Shown here: piece after piece, positions 1 to 9,701 of the stretch
How the letters are laid out: each line of letters opens with the position of its first letter
Numbering within the stretch: the first letter of the stretch is position 1
Assembly: GCF_003240585.1 (NCBI RefSeq)
Contig: NZ_PCDP01000035.1
Span: 372,001-436,000 of the forward strand
Direction of reading: 5' to 3'
Origin: Arminella tubonensis
Lineage (GTDB): Bacteria > Pseudomonadota > Alphaproteobacteria > Rhizobiales > Rhizobiaceae
Length of the DNA stretch: 64,000 bases
Made by a program: the position numbers and the translations under genes
Notes under the pieces: model-generated
What the model was told of the DNA's origin: nothing
Seen by the model: only the letters and a program-made list of their open reading frames with translations
Databases searched by the model: none

Positions 1-1287
1 CAGCCGGTGACAGCAGGAGACTTCGTCTTCGCCTTCCAGCGCCTTGTCGATCCGAAAAAGGCAGCCGAATACGCCTATCTTCAGTTCACCATCAAGAATG
101 CCGAGAAGATCAACAAGGGCGAGATCACGGATTTCAACCAGCTCGGCGTCAAGGCGATCGACGACAAGACGCTTGAGATCACGCTCGAAAATCCGACCCC
201 CTATTTCCTCAGCGCTCTGATGCACTACACGGCCTATCCGCTGCCGAAGCATGTCGTGGAGGCCAAGGGCGACGACTGGGTCAAGATCGGCAATATCGTC
301 ACAAACGGTCCCTATAAGCCAACCGAATGGGTACCGGGCTCGCACGTCACGACGGTCAAGAACGACCAGTACTGGGATGCCAAGGACGTCAAGATCGACG
401 GTGTCACCTTCTACACCCTGGAAGACCAGTCGGCGGCGCTGAAGCGTTACCGCGCGGGCGAGTTCGACCTACTCACTTCTTTTCCGGCCGACCAGTTCGA
501 TTGGCTCCAGAAGAACCTCCCGGGTCAGGCGCATGTCGTACCGTTCCTCGGCACCTATTATTACGTCATGAACGCGACCAAGCCGCCCTTCAATGACAAG
601 CGCGTCCGCCAGGCGTTGTCCATGGCCGTCAATCGCGAGGTCATCGGTCCCAAGGTTCTCGGCACCGGCGAATTGCCCGATTATTCCTGGGTTCCGCCAG
701 GCACCGCCAATTATGGCGAACCGGCTTACGTGAGCTGGAAGGATCTGCCTTATCCCAAGAAGGTCGAGGAAGCGAAGAAGCTCCTGAAGGAGGCCGGCTT
801 CGGCCCTGACCATCCACTGCACGCCCAGCTTCGCTACAACACAAACGACAACCACAAGCGCATCGCTGCCGCGATCGCCTCCATGTGGAAGCCGCTTGGC
901 GTCGAGGTCGAGCTCTACAACACCGAAACCAAGGTGCATTATAACGAGATGCAGCATGGTCAGGTCGAGATCGGCCGCGCCGGCTGGCTCGCCGACTACA
1001 ACGATCCGATCAACTTCCTGAACCTGCTCTCGACCGGCGTCGACATGAACTACGGACGCTGGAGCAATAAAGATTATGACGCCCTCTTGGCCAAGGGCAA
1101 CGCCGAGACCGACCTGAAGAAGCGTGCTGAATTGTTCAAGCAGGCCGAACAGATCGCGCTCGACGACAGCGCCGCGATCCCGATCTACTATTACGTTTCC
1201 CAGACAGTCGTTGCGCCTAAGATCAGCGGCTACGAGGATAACGTGCAGGACATCCATCGCACCCGCTGGCTCACCATCAAAGAGTAA
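1..1287 (+). CDS. Peptide ABC transporter substrate-binding protein, family 5 (5' partial)
   Basis: Periplasmic solute-binding protein of the SBP_bac_5 (OppA/DppA) family that would deliver oligopeptides to the permease encoded just downstream. The frame is open from the first base, so the signal peptide and N-terminal lobe lie outside the window. A possible GTG at base 7 is only an internal Val. The visible 428 residues hold the usual C-terminal lobe features: the NDKRVRQALSMAVNRE stretch, a PYPKKVEEAKKLLKEAGF segment and a RAGWLADYNDP motif near the end. It is followed after 48 bases by the first permease gene, so all five genes probably form one operon. Substrate specificity (peptide or another family 5 ligand) cannot be read from the sequence. 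Confidence 0.93.
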   Translation, partial: QPVTAGDFVFAFQRLVDPKKAAEYAYLQFTIKNAEKINKGEITDFNQLGVKAIDDKTLEITLENPTPYFLSALMHYTAYPLPKHVVEAKGDDWVKIGNIVTNGPYKPTEWVPGSHVTTVKNDQYWDAKDVKIDGVTFYTLEDQSAALKRYRAGEFDLLTSFPADQFDWLQKNLPGQAHVVPFLGTYYYVMNATKPPFNDKRVRQALSMAVNREVIGPKVLGTGELPDYSWVPPGTANYGEPAYVSWKDLPYPKKVEEAKKLLKEAGFGPDHPLHAQLRYNTNDNHKRIAAAIASMWKPLGVEVELYNTETKVHYNEMQHGQVEIGRAGWLADYNDPINFLNLLSTGVDMNYGRWSNKDYDALLAKGNAETDLKKRAELFKQAEQIALDDSAAIPIYYYVSQTVVAPKISGYEDNVQDIHRTRWLTIKE

Positions 1288-1335
1288 GGGACACGGGCTC
1301 TTTCCGGCACTGTCGGAAGGAGCCTATCCACGCCC

Positions 1336-2259
1336 ATGATCCGATATGCACTCCGTCGTCTGCTGTCGACAATCCCTGTCCTGTGGATTGCCGTGACACT
1401 CAGCTTTTTCGTTTTGCGCCTGGCGCCCGGTGGGCCCTTCGATGGCGAACGGCCCTTGCCGCCGGTCATCCTGAAGAACCTCGCCATCCACTACAATCTG
1501 GATAAGCCGCTGATCCAGCAGTACCTGATCTACATGGCCGACGTTGCACGCGGCGATCTCGGTCCGTCCTTCGCCAACCAGGATTTCACCGTCACCCAGC
1601 AGATCATGGTCGGCCTGCCCTATACCTTCACCATCGGCACCAGCGCCTTCATTCTCGCCATCCTCATCGGCGTGATCGTCGGCTGTCTTGGCGCGCTCTA
1701 CCAGAACCGCCAGGCGGATTATTGGCTTGGCGGCATCCTGCTGATCGGCCTGGTGCTGCCGAACTTCCTCATCGCGCCGATCCTGCAGCTGGTCTTCGGC
1801 ATCCAGCTCCATATCCTGCCCGTCGGAGGTTGGGGCGACGGTTCGATCAAATATCTGATCCTGCCGGTGATCGTGCTTGCACTCCCGCATGCGGCCCGCA
1901 TTTCCCGGCTGATGCGCGGCTCGATGATCGAGGTGATGAACCAGAACTTCATCCGCACCGCGAAAGCCAAGGGCATCGGCCCGCGGCTGGTCGTCATGCG
2001 GCACGCTTTGAGACCGGCTCTGATGCCCGTCGTCTCCTATCTCGGCCCCGCCGCAAGCTATCTCCTGACCGGCTCGCTGGTCGTCGAAAGCATCTTCGGC
2101 CTGCCCGGCATCGGCCGCTATTTCATCAACGCCGCCCTCAACCGCGACTACGGCATGGTTCTCGGAACGGTCATCTTCTACATGGTGCTGATCGTCTTCC
2201 TGAACCTCGTCGTCGATATCGCCTATGCATGGCTCGACCCGAAAGTGAGGGCAAGATGA
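1336..2259 (+). CDS. oppB: Peptide ABC transporter permease, OppB-type
   Basis: Inner-membrane permease of the OppB/DppB family, 307 aa, the normal length. It starts with a hydrophobic segment (RRLLSTIPVLWIAVTLSFF), has the extracytoplasmic domain typical of OppB between helices 1 and 2, and carries the EAA-loop region around residues 200-225 (FIRTAKAKGIGPRLVVMRHA) that contacts the ATPases. The stop codon overlaps the start of the next permease in an ATGA arrangement, which implies translational coupling. Together with the binding protein upstream and two ATPases downstream it makes a complete Opp-type importer. Confidence 0.93.
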   Translation: MIRYALRRLLSTIPVLWIAVTLSFFVLRLAPGGPFDGERPLPPVILKNLAIHYNLDKPLIQQYLIYMADVARGDLGPSFANQDFTVTQQIMVGLPYTFTIGTSAFILAILIGVIVGCLGALYQNRQADYWLGGILLIGLVLPNFLIAPILQLVFGIQLHILPVGGWGDGSIKYLILPVIVLALPHAARISRLMRGSMIEVMNQNFIRTAKAKGIGPRLVVMRHALRPALMPVVSYLGPAASYLLTGSLVVESIFGLPGIGRYFINAALNRDYGMVLGTVIFYMVLIVFLNLVVDIAYAWLDPKVRAR

Positions 2260-3173
2260 TCCTGAACCCCGCAAGAAAAGAGCTGCTGGCCGAAGAATTG
2301 CTGGCAGCAGAAGGCCTTGCTCCGGAAGGGCGTTCGCTCTCGAAAGACGCGCTACGCCGGCTGCTGCGCAACAAGGCCGCGGCGATCTCGCTTGTCGTCA
2401 TCACCCTGCTGGTGCTGGCAGCGATCATCGGCCCGAGCCTCATTCCAAACGGATACGAGGACCCGGATTGGGCCGCCTTCCGCGCACCGCCCACCCTTGA
2501 GGGCAGCCACTATTTCGGCACCGACGCAAATGGCCGCGACCTGCTTGCCCGCGTTCTCTTCGGCACCCGCGTTTCGCTGACGGTCGCCCTCGTGGCCACC
2601 TTCGTCTCGGTAGTGATCGGCGTGCTCTACGGCGCCGTGTCGGGCTATTTCGGCGGCAGGCTCGACACCATCATGATGCGCTTCGTCGACATCATGTATG
2701 CGCTCCCCTACATCCTCTTCGTCATCCTCCTGATGGTGATCTTCGGGCGTAACGTCTACCTGCTCTTTGCCGCCATCGGCGCGCTGGAATGGCTGACCAT
2801 GGCCCGCATCGTTCGCGGCCAGACATTGTCGCTGAAACACCGTGAATTCATCGAGGCCGCGCGCGCCTCCGGCCAGCGGCCGTTCAAGATCATCATCAAG
2901 CATATCGTGCCGAACCTGATCGGACCGGTGGTCATCTACGCCGCTCTCACCGTGCCGGAGATCATCGCCACCGAGAGCTTTCTCTCCTACCTAGGCTTCG
3001 GCGTGCAGGAGCCGTTGACCTCGCTCGGAACGCTGATTGCCGACGGCACCAACGTTATGGAAACCATGCCCTGGCTTTTGGCATTCCCAGCCGCCTTTCT
3101 TGTCGCCCTGCTGATGAGCCTGCTGTTCATCGGCGATGGCCTGCGCGACGCATTCGATCCGAAGGACCGCTGA
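2256..3173 (+). CDS. oppC: Peptide ABC transporter permease, OppC-type
   Basis: Second permease of the peptide importer, 305 aa. The longest open frame reaches back to 1722, but that part is a shadow of oppB. The true start is the ATG at 2256, overlapping the oppB stop by four bases. The protein has an N-terminal cytoplasmic stretch (RRLLRNKAAAISLVVI), an OppC-type N-terminal domain, the FGTDANGRDLLARVLFGTR motif near residues 90-105 and the EAA loop (EFIEAARASGQRPFKII). The ATPase gene follows one base after the stop codon. Confidence 0.93.
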   Translation: MILNPARKELLAEELLAAEGLAPEGRSLSKDALRRLLRNKAAAISLVVITLLVLAAIIGPSLIPNGYEDPDWAAFRAPPTLEGSHYFGTDANGRDLLARVLFGTRVSLTVALVATFVSVVIGVLYGAVSGYFGGRLDTIMMRFVDIMYALPYILFVILLMVIFGRNVYLLFAAIGALEWLTMARIVRGQTLSLKHREFIEAARASGQRPFKIIIKHIVPNLIGPVVIYAALTVPEIIATESFLSYLGFGVQEPLTSLGTLIADGTNVMETMPWLLAFPAAFLVALLMSLLFIGDGLRDAFDPKDR

Positions 3174-3174
3174 C

Positions 3175-4182
3175 ATGTCTGACGAATTGAAAAACGATAC
3201 CCTCCTCGAACTCAGGGATTACTCGATCACCTTCCGCACGCCGGGAGGGGATGTCGCCGCCGTCTCGAAGATGAACCTGAAAATCCGTCGCGGCGAACGC
3301 GTCGCCATCGTCGGCGAATCCGGGTCGGGCAAGAGCCAGACCTTCCTCGGCATCATGGGACTGCTCGCCAAGAACGGCAGCACCAGCGGCCAGGCGCTGC
3401 TCGAAGGCAGGGACGTGTTGGCGCTGAAGCCGCGCGAACTCGACCAGGTTCGCGGCAAAGACATGGCCATGGTCTTCCAGGACCCTATGACGGCGCTCAA
3501 CCCGACCCTCAAGATTTCCCGCCAGCTGAAGGAACAGCTCGAGGTCCATCGCGGCTTCACCGCTCGCGCCGCATCGGCAGCCGCACTCGACATGCTGAAA
3601 CGCGTCGGCATTCCCGACCCGGAGCGACGCTTCAACCTGTATCCCCACGAACTATCAGGCGGGATGCGCCAACGCATCGTCATCGCGATGGCCCTGCTGA
3701 CCAAGCCGAAGCTCCTGATCGCCGATGAGCCGACGACCGCGCTCGACGTCACCATTCAGGCCCAAATTCTCGACCTTTTCAATGATTTGACGGCTGAAAT
3801 GAACACGGCGCTTGTGATGATCACCCATGATCTCGGTGTTGTCGCGGGCCTCGCCGATCGCGTCGCGGTCATGTATGCCGGGCGCATCGTCGAGGAAGCC
3901 CCGGTCGACGAATTGTTCGAGAACCCGGCGCACCCCTATACAGCCGCATTGCATGCCTCGATCCCGAGACCCGATCAGGACGTCGACGACTTGGCGGTCA
4001 TTCCCGGCCGCCCGCCGAACCTGCAGCATCTGCCACGCGGCTGCAGCTTCTCCCCACGCTGTTCGATCGCGCAGGATGATTGCATCGACGCTTCGCCAAA
4101 ACTTGAAACACTGGCGATACGCCACTGCGCGGCCTGCTTCCATCCATTCCCCCGCCGCGAGGAGGTCTTGAGCCATGTCTGA
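3175..4182 (+). CDS. oppD: Peptide ABC transporter ATP-binding protein, OppD-type
   Basis: ATPase subunit of the peptide importer, 335 aa. Visible motifs are Walker A GESGSGKSQ (about residue 45), a Q-loop in the VFQDPMTALNP segment, signature LSGGMRQR, Walker B LLIADEPTTALD and switch His in MITHDLGVV. The C-terminal oligopeptide-transporter domain is present, with Cys residues in the GCSFSPRC and HCAACFHP segments that in OppD/DppD proteins can bind an iron-sulfur cluster. The ATG at 3175 is preferred over an upstream in-frame ATG at 3136 that lies inside oppC. Its 3' end overlaps oppF by eight bases. Confidence 0.93.
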   Translation: MSDELKNDTLLELRDYSITFRTPGGDVAAVSKMNLKIRRGERVAIVGESGSGKSQTFLGIMGLLAKNGSTSGQALLEGRDVLALKPRELDQVRGKDMAMVFQDPMTALNPTLKISRQLKEQLEVHRGFTARAASAAALDMLKRVGIPDPERRFNLYPHELSGGMRQRIVIAMALLTKPKLLIADEPTTALDVTIQAQILDLFNDLTAEMNTALVMITHDLGVVAGLADRVAVMYAGRIVEEAPVDELFENPAHPYTAALHASIPRPDQDVDDLAVIPGRPPNLQHLPRGCSFSPRCSIAQDDCIDASPKLETLAIRHCAACFHPFPRREEVLSHV

Positions 4183-5161
4183 ACGGACCCTCCTGAAGGT
4201 CGATCACCTGACCACGCAGTTCGAGCTGCCGTCGAAATCCTTCTTCAAGCCGCCGCTGATGCTGACTGCCGTCAACGACGTCTCCTTTGAGCTGAAAGAG
4301 GGCCGCACGCTCGGCATAGTCGGCGAATCCGGCTGCGGAAAGTCGACGCTCGGCCGCTCTATCCTGCGATTGATCCACGCCCAGAAGGGGCGGATCATGT
4401 GGCAAGGCAGCGACCTGCTGAAACTTTCGGACGAGGACATGCGCGCCGCCCGCCGCGACATGCAGATCATTTTCCAGGATCCGATCGCCTCGCTCGACCC
4501 GCGCATGACCGTCGGCGACATTATCGCCGAGCCGCTGACCGTATTCGAGCCGAAACTCACAAAGGCCCAGCGCCAGGAGCGTGTTCACGAGATCATGGCG
4601 GCGGTCGGGCTCGTGCCCGAGATGATCAACCGCTATCCGCACGAATTCTCGGGCGGCCAGGCCCAGCGTATCGGCATCGCCCGCGCCGTCATCACGAGAC
4701 CAAAACTGATCATCTGCGACGAGCCGGTTTCAGCTTTGGATGTCTCGATCCAGGGTCAGGTGATCACGCTTCTGCGCAAGCTCCGCAAGGAATTTGGCCT
4801 GACGCTGATATTTATCAGCCACGACCTCTCCGTCGTGCGATTGATCTCGGACGACGTGCTGGTGCTCTATCTCGGACGGATCGTCGAGGCCGGCGACTGC
4901 GCCACCGTTTTCCAGCATCCGGCCCATCCCTATACGCAGGCCCTATTCTCAGCGGCTCCCGTGCCGGACCCCAAGGCTGCCCGCGCGCGAAAACGCATCC
5001 GGCTGCAGGGCGACCCGCCCTCGCCGCTAAACCCGCCGCCCGGTTGCGTCTTCTCTCCCCGATGCTGGAAGGCGACGGATATCTGTCGGAGCGCAATGCC
5101 CGAGCTGGAGGATGTACGCGCCGCGCAGAGAGCCGCGTGCTATCATATGGACCGGCCTTAA
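4175..5161 (+). CDS. oppF: Peptide ABC transporter ATP-binding protein, OppF-type
   Basis: Second ATPase of the importer, 328 aa. Walker A is GESGCGKSTLGRS (about residues 49-60), signature FSGGQAQRIGIARA, Walker B LIICDEPVSALD, switch ISHDLSVV. The C-terminal oligo_HPY region is present with GCVFSPRCWKA. The start overlaps the end of oppD, as usual in such operons. This is the last gene of the transporter; the kinase that follows begins 88 bases later with its own ribosome-binding site and may be part of the same transcript. Confidence 0.93.
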   Translation: MSERTLLKVDHLTTQFELPSKSFFKPPLMLTAVNDVSFELKEGRTLGIVGESGCGKSTLGRSILRLIHAQKGRIMWQGSDLLKLSDEDMRAARRDMQIIFQDPIASLDPRMTVGDIIAEPLTVFEPKLTKAQRQERVHEIMAAVGLVPEMINRYPHEFSGGQAQRIGIARAVITRPKLIICDEPVSALDVSIQGQVITLLRKLRKEFGLTLIFISHDLSVVRLISDDVLVLYLGRIVEAGDCATVFQHPAHPYTQALFSAAPVPDPKAARARKRIRLQGDPPSPLNPPPGCVFSPRCWKATDICRSAMPELEDVRAAQRAACYHMDRP

Positions 5162-5249
5162 ACTTGACTCTCGACGGGCGGGGGAACCTTGTTTCCTGCG
5201 GTCGCATTGCGTATCACCCATCGAAAGCTGGATTTGTGGGAGCAGATGC

Positions 5250-6173
5250 GTGGGCGGAAAATTCTTGTCGATCGGTGAGTGCATGGTGGAGCTGTCGCAG
5301 GCGCATGACGGCTATTTGCGCAAGGGCTTTGCCGGCGACACGTTCAATACCGCCTGGTATGCGCGCGCTTGCCTGCCAAAGGATTGGTCCGTCGACTATT
5401 TCACCGCGCTCGGCGACGATCCGATGTCTGACGAGATGCTGGCATTCATGACCAAGGCCGGGATTGGCACTTCGCAGATCCGCCGCATCCGCGGCAAGAC
5501 CCCCGGCCTCTACATGATCAACCTGAAGAACGGCGAGCGCTCCTTCAGCTATTGGCGCGACAGTTCGGCCGCCCGCCAGCTCGCGGTCGACGGCGATCGG
5601 CTTCGCGAGGCAATCGAGGCTGCCGACGTCGTCTATTTCTCCGGCATCACGCTCGCTATCCTCACCCATGAGGACACCGAAACGCTCCTGTCGGAGCTCC
5701 GGCGCGCCAGGGCCATCGGCAAGCTCGTCGTCTTCGATCCGAACCTGCGGCCTCGCCTCTGGAACAGCTTCGATGCCATGCATACGACCATTGGCGAGGG
5801 CGCCCGCGCCTCGACCCTGGTCATGCCGAGCTTCGACGACGAGGCCAGCCATTTCGGCGACGACAGCGTCGAGGCGACGATCCACCGCTACCGGGCACTC
5901 GGCGCACATATGGTCGTAGTCAAGAATGGCGCCGACGGAGCGATCGTCCACACCGATGCCGGCGACACACAGGTTCCAGCCGAGAAGGTCGAGCAAGTGG
6001 TCGACACGACAAGCGCCGGGGATAGCTTCAACGGCGCGTTTCTTGCTGAATACCTGACGTCGCACGATCCGATCGCCGCTGCCCGTTTTGCGGTAAAGAT
6101 CGCCGCGAAAGTCATCAGCGAGCACGGTGCGCTCGTCGCTCCGGAGCGCTTGGGCGTTGGGAACGACGTCTGA
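5250..6173 (+). CDS. kdgK: PfkB-family sugar kinase, probable 2-dehydro-3-deoxygluconokinase
   Basis: Cytoplasmic ribokinase/PfkB-fold kinase, 307 aa, likely phosphorylating 2-keto-3-deoxygluconate for the Entner-Doudoroff route. The start is taken as GTG at 5250 (protein begins VGGKFLSIGECMVEL), with GGGAG seven bases upstream; the open frame extends further 5' without family similarity. The KDG-kinase-like N-terminal region (FAGDTFNTAWYARAC, then YFTALGDDPMSDEML) is followed by the PfkB signature DTTSAGDSFNGAF with catalytic Asp258. It sits downstream of a peptide transporter rather than in a pectin or uronate cluster, so the exact substrate is inferred from family resemblance. Confidence 0.82.
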   Translation: MGGKFLSIGECMVELSQAHDGYLRKGFAGDTFNTAWYARACLPKDWSVDYFTALGDDPMSDEMLAFMTKAGIGTSQIRRIRGKTPGLYMINLKNGERSFSYWRDSSAARQLAVDGDRLREAIEAADVVYFSGITLAILTHEDTETLLSELRRARAIGKLVVFDPNLRPRLWNSFDAMHTTIGEGARASTLVMPSFDDEASHFGDDSVEATIHRYRALGAHMVVVKNGADGAIVHTDAGDTQVPAEKVEQVVDTTSAGDSFNGAFLAEYLTSHDPIAAARFAVKIAAKVISEHGALVAPERLGVGNDV

Positions 6174-6220
6174 AGTCGATCTGTAATAATTCCATCATGG
6201 ACGACAACGACAATAGCTAG

Positions 6221-6241
6221 GCGCGAGAATCATTCTCGCGC
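6221..6241. terminator. Perfect hairpin downstream of the sugar kinase
   Basis: A 10-base arm GCGCGAGAAT is followed after one base by its exact complement. It lies 48 bases after the kinase stop and 55 bases before the glycosyltransferase. There is no T-tract, so it could be a weak terminator, an mRNA-stabilising hairpin, or a binding palindrome. Confidence 0.4.
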
Positions 6242-6295
6242 TGCCGGACGGCGTCACGCCTGACAAACCGGCGGCGCGGATGGAACCTTTTGGAC

Positions 6296-7399
6296 ATGTT
6301 GCAACGCTTGTCGGACATCGACCACAGGACCTGGATGCAGGAGGCCACCCCGACCGTCACGCCCGAACGGCTGCTCATCGTGACGGATGCCTGGCATCCA
6401 CAGGTCAACGGCGTGGTCCGTTCGATCGAGAATACCAACCGCGAACTCGCGCGCATGGGTGTCGACGTCACGATGCTCACCCCGGAAGGTTTTCGCAGCA
6501 TACCCTGCCCCACCTATCCGGAAATCCGACTTTCGATCGCCAGTTATCGGCGTGTGGCTGCCAGGATCGCCAAGGCCAAGCCATCTTACGTCCATATCGC
6601 CACCGAAGGTCCGCTTGGCCTGACCGCCCGCCGCTGGTGCAAGAAAAACGGCATGCCATTCTCCACGACCTATCACACCCGTTTCCCTGAATATGTCTCG
6701 GCAAGGCTGCCGATTCCGAAATCCTGGCTTTATGCCTTTGTCCGCTGGTTTCACAATGCCGGCTTCGGCTGCATGGTGGCCACCCCGAGCCTTGCGAACG
6801 AACTCAAGGCAAAGGGCATCCGCAATCTCCTGCCATGGACCCGCGGCATCGACCATGAGCTGTTCCGGCCACAGGCGCTTGAGGCCGAGCCTTTCGGCCT
6901 TAAGCGGCCGATCTTCATGACAGTCGGCCGGGTGGCGCTCGAAAAAAACCTTCCCGCCTTCCTCGATCTCGATCTGCCGGGATCGAAGGTCGTAATCGGC
7001 GACGGCCCGGCTCTTGCCGAACTGAAGAAGCTCTACCCCGACGTACTTTTCACCGGTCCAAAATTCGGCGAGGAACTGGCGACGGCTTATGCCCAGGCCG
7101 ACGTTTTCGTCTTTCCATCAAAAACGGACACCTTCGGCAATACCATCCTCGAAGCGTTGGCCAGCGGCGTGCCCGTCGCCGCCTATCCGGTGACCGGCCC
7201 GGCCGATATCCTGGGCGGCTATGAGAAGGCGGGTGCTGTCCATCACGACCTGACCGAAGCCTGCCTGACCGCGCTCACCTGCTCGCGGGAGGAAGCACGC
7301 GCGCTCGCGCTGACTTATACGTGGGAGGCTGCGACGAAGCAGTTCATCGGCAATGTTCGGGTGGCCAACTATCGCGGACGGATGATCCGTAGGGCCTGA
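6296..7399 (+). CDS. Glycosyltransferase family 4 protein
   Basis: Retaining GT-B glycosyltransferase of 367 aa, related to the group that includes diacylglycerol and mannosyl transferases (MgtA/SqdX-like). The N-terminal motif RLLIVTDAWHPQVNGVV and the C-terminal nucleotide-sugar site VFPSKTDTFGNTILEALASG (E-x7-E-type region) are clear, and TVGRVALEKNL marks the start of the second Rossmann domain. Start choice is uncertain: TTG 6290, ATG 6296 and ATG 6335 are in frame, and none has a strong ribosome-binding site. Acceptor and sugar cannot be told; envelope glycolipid or polysaccharide synthesis is the usual role. No other envelope gene is adjacent. Confidence 0.85.
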   Translation: MLQRLSDIDHRTWMQEATPTVTPERLLIVTDAWHPQVNGVVRSIENTNRELARMGVDVTMLTPEGFRSIPCPTYPEIRLSIASYRRVAARIAKAKPSYVHIATEGPLGLTARRWCKKNGMPFSTTYHTRFPEYVSARLPIPKSWLYAFVRWFHNAGFGCMVATPSLANELKAKGIRNLLPWTRGIDHELFRPQALEAEPFGLKRPIFMTVGRVALEKNLPAFLDLDLPGSKVVIGDGPALAELKKLYPDVLFTGPKFGEELATAYAQADVFVFPSKTDTFGNTILEALASGVPVAAYPVTGPADILGGYEKAGAVHHDLTEACLTALTCSREEARALALTYTWEAATKQFIGNVRVANYRGRMIRRA

Positions 7400-7404
7400 A
7401 CGCA

Positions 7405-7437
7405 AAAATCCGCCTGCATTTCTGCCAGGCGGATTTT
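7405..7437. terminator. Bidirectional terminator between glycosyltransferase and der
   Basis: Perfect 12-bp stem (AAAATCCGCCTG and its complement) with a nine-base loop. The A-tract on one side and T-tract on the other let it work in both directions. It lies between two convergent genes. Confidence 0.85.
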
Positions 7438-7458
7438 GAAGCTGACGATCAACCGATA

Positions 7459-8883
7459 TCAGCGCTTTCTCTTGGTCTCGTAGGGGTTTTCCGATGTCCT
7501 GAAGTGGATGCGGATCGGCACGCCCGGCATCCCGAAATCTTCGCGCAACCCGTTCGTCAAATAGCGGACGTAGGATTCCGGCAGCGAGTCGGAACGCGTG
7601 CAGGAGATCATGAAGGCTGGCGGACGAGCTTTCACCTGCGTCATGTATTTCAGCTTGATGCGGCGACCGGAAACGGCGGGTGGCGGATGCTGGATCTGCC
7701 GAGATTCAAGCCATTTATTGAGCTTGGCGGTCGCGATGCGCTTGTTCCAGACCATGTCGGTATCGACGATCGCCTGCATCAGGCGGTCCAGCCCCTCGCC
7801 GGTCTGCCCGGCGATCGGCACGGCGCGGATACCCCGCGCCTGCGGTAGCAAGCGGTCCGTCTTTTCGCGCAATTCGGCAAGCACCGCCTGCCGGTCCTCG
7901 ATCATGTCCCACTTGTTGAACGCAAGCACCGCCGCACGTCCCTCGCGGATGACCAGATCGACGATCTGCAAATCCTGCTTTTCGAACGGGATCGTCGCAT
8001 CGAAAACGATGACGACAGTCTCGGCAAAGCGGATGGCCCTGAGCGCGTCTGCAACGGAGAGCTTCTCGAGCTTCTCGGTAACCCTCGCCTTGCGGCGCAT
8101 GCCTGCCGTGTCGAACATTCGAACCATGCGGCCGCGCCAGGTCCAATCGACTGAGATCGAGTCGCGGGTGATGCCCGCTTCCGGGCCGACCAGCAGACGA
8201 TCCTCACCCAGAAAGCGGTTGATCATTGTCGACTTGCCAGCATTCGGACGACCGACGATGGCAATGCGAAGCGGACGAGTGTCGTCATAGGCTGGCTCTT
8301 CGTCGATCTCCTCGTCTTCGCCATCGGCACGCGGCAGCGAAACATCGGTCTCAGCGACGTCCTCATCTTCCTCGGGATAAGCGCGGTCCTCGCCGATCGC
8401 TTCCACGATCGCGTTGTGAAGATCGATCATTCCCTGGCCATGTTCGGCCGAGATCGGGCAAGGCTCACCGAGCCCAAGCGTGAAGGCATCGTAGAACCCG
8501 CCTTCGGAACCCTTGGCTTCCGACTTGTTGGCAACGAGAACGACAGGCTTGCCGCTTCGGCGCAACATCTCGCCGAATGTCTTGTCGAGCGGCGTCAGGC
8601 CGGATTTGGCGTCGACCACGAAGAGCGTCAAATCCGCCTCCTCGATCGCCGCTTCCGTCTGGGCGCGCATGCGGCCCTCGAGCGTATCCTCGTGGGCCTC
8701 TTCGAGACCCGCCGTGTCGATAATGCGAAACTTCAGACCCATCAGCCGGGCATCGCCCGGCCTGCGGTCGCGGGTGACGCCGGGTGTATCGTCGACAAGC
8801 GCCAGCTTCTTGCCAACCAGACGGTTGAAAAGAGTGGACTTGCCGACATTCGGGCGACCGACGATGGCGACCGTGAAACTCAT
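7459..8883 (-). CDS. der: Ribosome-assembly GTPase Der (EngA)
   Basis: Essential double-GTPase that acts in 50S ribosomal subunit maturation, 474 aa. Two G domains in tandem are visible. The first has G1 GRPNVGKST at residues 9-17, followed by [10 protein letters not shown] and DTAGLEE. The second has G1 GRPNAGKST near residue 211, DTAGMRRK and NKWDMI. Between them is the acidic linker usual in the alphaproteobacterial protein ([10 protein letters not shown]). The C-terminal KH-like domain ends in [13 protein letters not shown]. The gene follows a YfgM-like gene by 15 bases, resembling the yfgM-bamB-der order of gammaproteobacteria but without bamB. Confidence 0.97.
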   Translation of the reverse strand: MSFTVAIVGRPNVGKSTLFNRLVGKKLALVDDTPGVTRDRRPGDARLMGLKFRIIDTAGLEEAHEDTLEGRMRAQTEAAIEEADLTLFVVDAKSGLTPLDKTFGEMLRRSGKPVVLVANKSEAKGSEGGFYDAFTLGLGEPCPISAEHGQGMIDLHNAIVEAIGEDRAYPEEDEDVAETDVSLPRADGEDEEIDEEPAYDDTRPLRIAIVGRPNAGKSTMINRFLGEDRLLVGPEAGITRDSISVDWTWRGRMVRMFDTAGMRRKARVTEKLEKLSVADALRAIRFAETVVIVFDATIPFEKQDLQIVDLVIREGRAAVLAFNKWDMIEDRQAVLAELREKTDRLLPQARGIRAVPIAGQTGEGLDRLMQAIVDTDMVWNKRIATAKLNKWLESRQIQHPPPAVSGRRIKLKYMTQVKARPPAFMISCTRSDSLPESYVRYLTNGLREDFGMPGVPIRIHFRTSENPYETKRKR

Positions 8884-8898
8884 TGGATTGTTTTTCCT

Positions 8899-9582
8899 TT
8901 AGCCCTGGGCTTTGGGGGCTTTGCCGGAGGCGATGATGTTATCAAGCATCATCTGCGCGCGATTGGCAACGTTGCGCGGCGATTGCGCGTCGTCGGCGAT
9001 GGCCTGATACCACTGGCGAGCCTTGACGAAATCGCCGGCCTTGAAAGCGGCAAGACCGAGAACCTCGCGCGCCGAATGGCGGAATGCATTGCCGGGAACG
9101 GCAAGTTCTTCAGCCTGTGCCGAAACCTGATCGTAGGTGCCCGTGTCGACCAGCAGGAAGGCCGCACGAAGACGCGCCGCATCACGGATGACGGGTGGCA
9201 CGCCGGATTGCTTGCTGATGGCGGTGAACTGGGCGACGGCGCCCGCAACATCACCCTTCTGCGCCTGCAACGTCGCCGCGCGCATGCTGGCCAGCAGCGG
9301 ATACGAGCCGTGGCCGGTCTTCTCGATAGCGCTCAACGCGGCAAGCGCATCGTCGGTCTTGTTCTGGTCCGCCAGCGTCAGGGCGGCGATGAACTTGTCG
9401 CCCGTGTCGCCGGCCTGGTGGCTGGCCCAGTAACGATAGCCGCTGAAGGCAGCCGTGGCGACGACGATAAGTACGGCAAGGCCAAGGAAGACGCGGCCAA
9501 ACCGGCGCCATACGAACCGAAGCTGGTCGGAACGAAGTTCCTCGTTGACTTCACGGATGAAGCTATCGTCGTTGAATGCCAT
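8899..9582 (-). CDS. YfgM-like TPR membrane protein
   Basis: Protein of 227 aa with a cytoplasmic N-terminus (residues 1-27), one transmembrane helix (about 30-50: VFLGLAVLIVVATAAFSGYRYW) and a periplasmic tetratricopeptide-like region. It fits the TPR_21/YfgM family; in E. coli YfgM associates with the SecYEG translocon and periplasmic chaperones. The conserved opening DDSFIREVNEELRSDQL is characteristic of the alphaproteobacterial members. It lies directly upstream of der on the same strand, probably co-transcribed. Confidence 0.85.
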   Translation of the reverse strand: MAFNDDSFIREVNEELRSDQLRFVWRRFGRVFLGLAVLIVVATAAFSGYRYWASHQAGDTGDKFIAALTLADQNKTDDALAALSAIEKTGHGSYPLLASMRAATLQAQKGDVAGAVAQFTAISKQSGVPPVIRDAARLRAAFLLVDTGTYDQVSAQAEELAVPGNAFRHSAREVLGLAAFKAGDFVKARQWYQAIADDAQSPRNVANRAQMMLDNIIASGKAPKAQG

Positions 9583-9701
9583 TCTCGTCTCCGGCCCGGG
9601 CCAAGCTCAATCTTTAAAAGCGGGATCACGCCAGCTGGATGCAGCGCGTGAACGGGCCTTCTACTCTATTTTGCCGCCGATGTAAGGGGGAGCTGCTGAA
9701 A

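Noticed and set aside
1722..2255. N-terminal extension of the OppC frame
   Set aside because: It is a +1 frame reading of oppB; the ATG at 2256 with ATGA overlap is the normal start.
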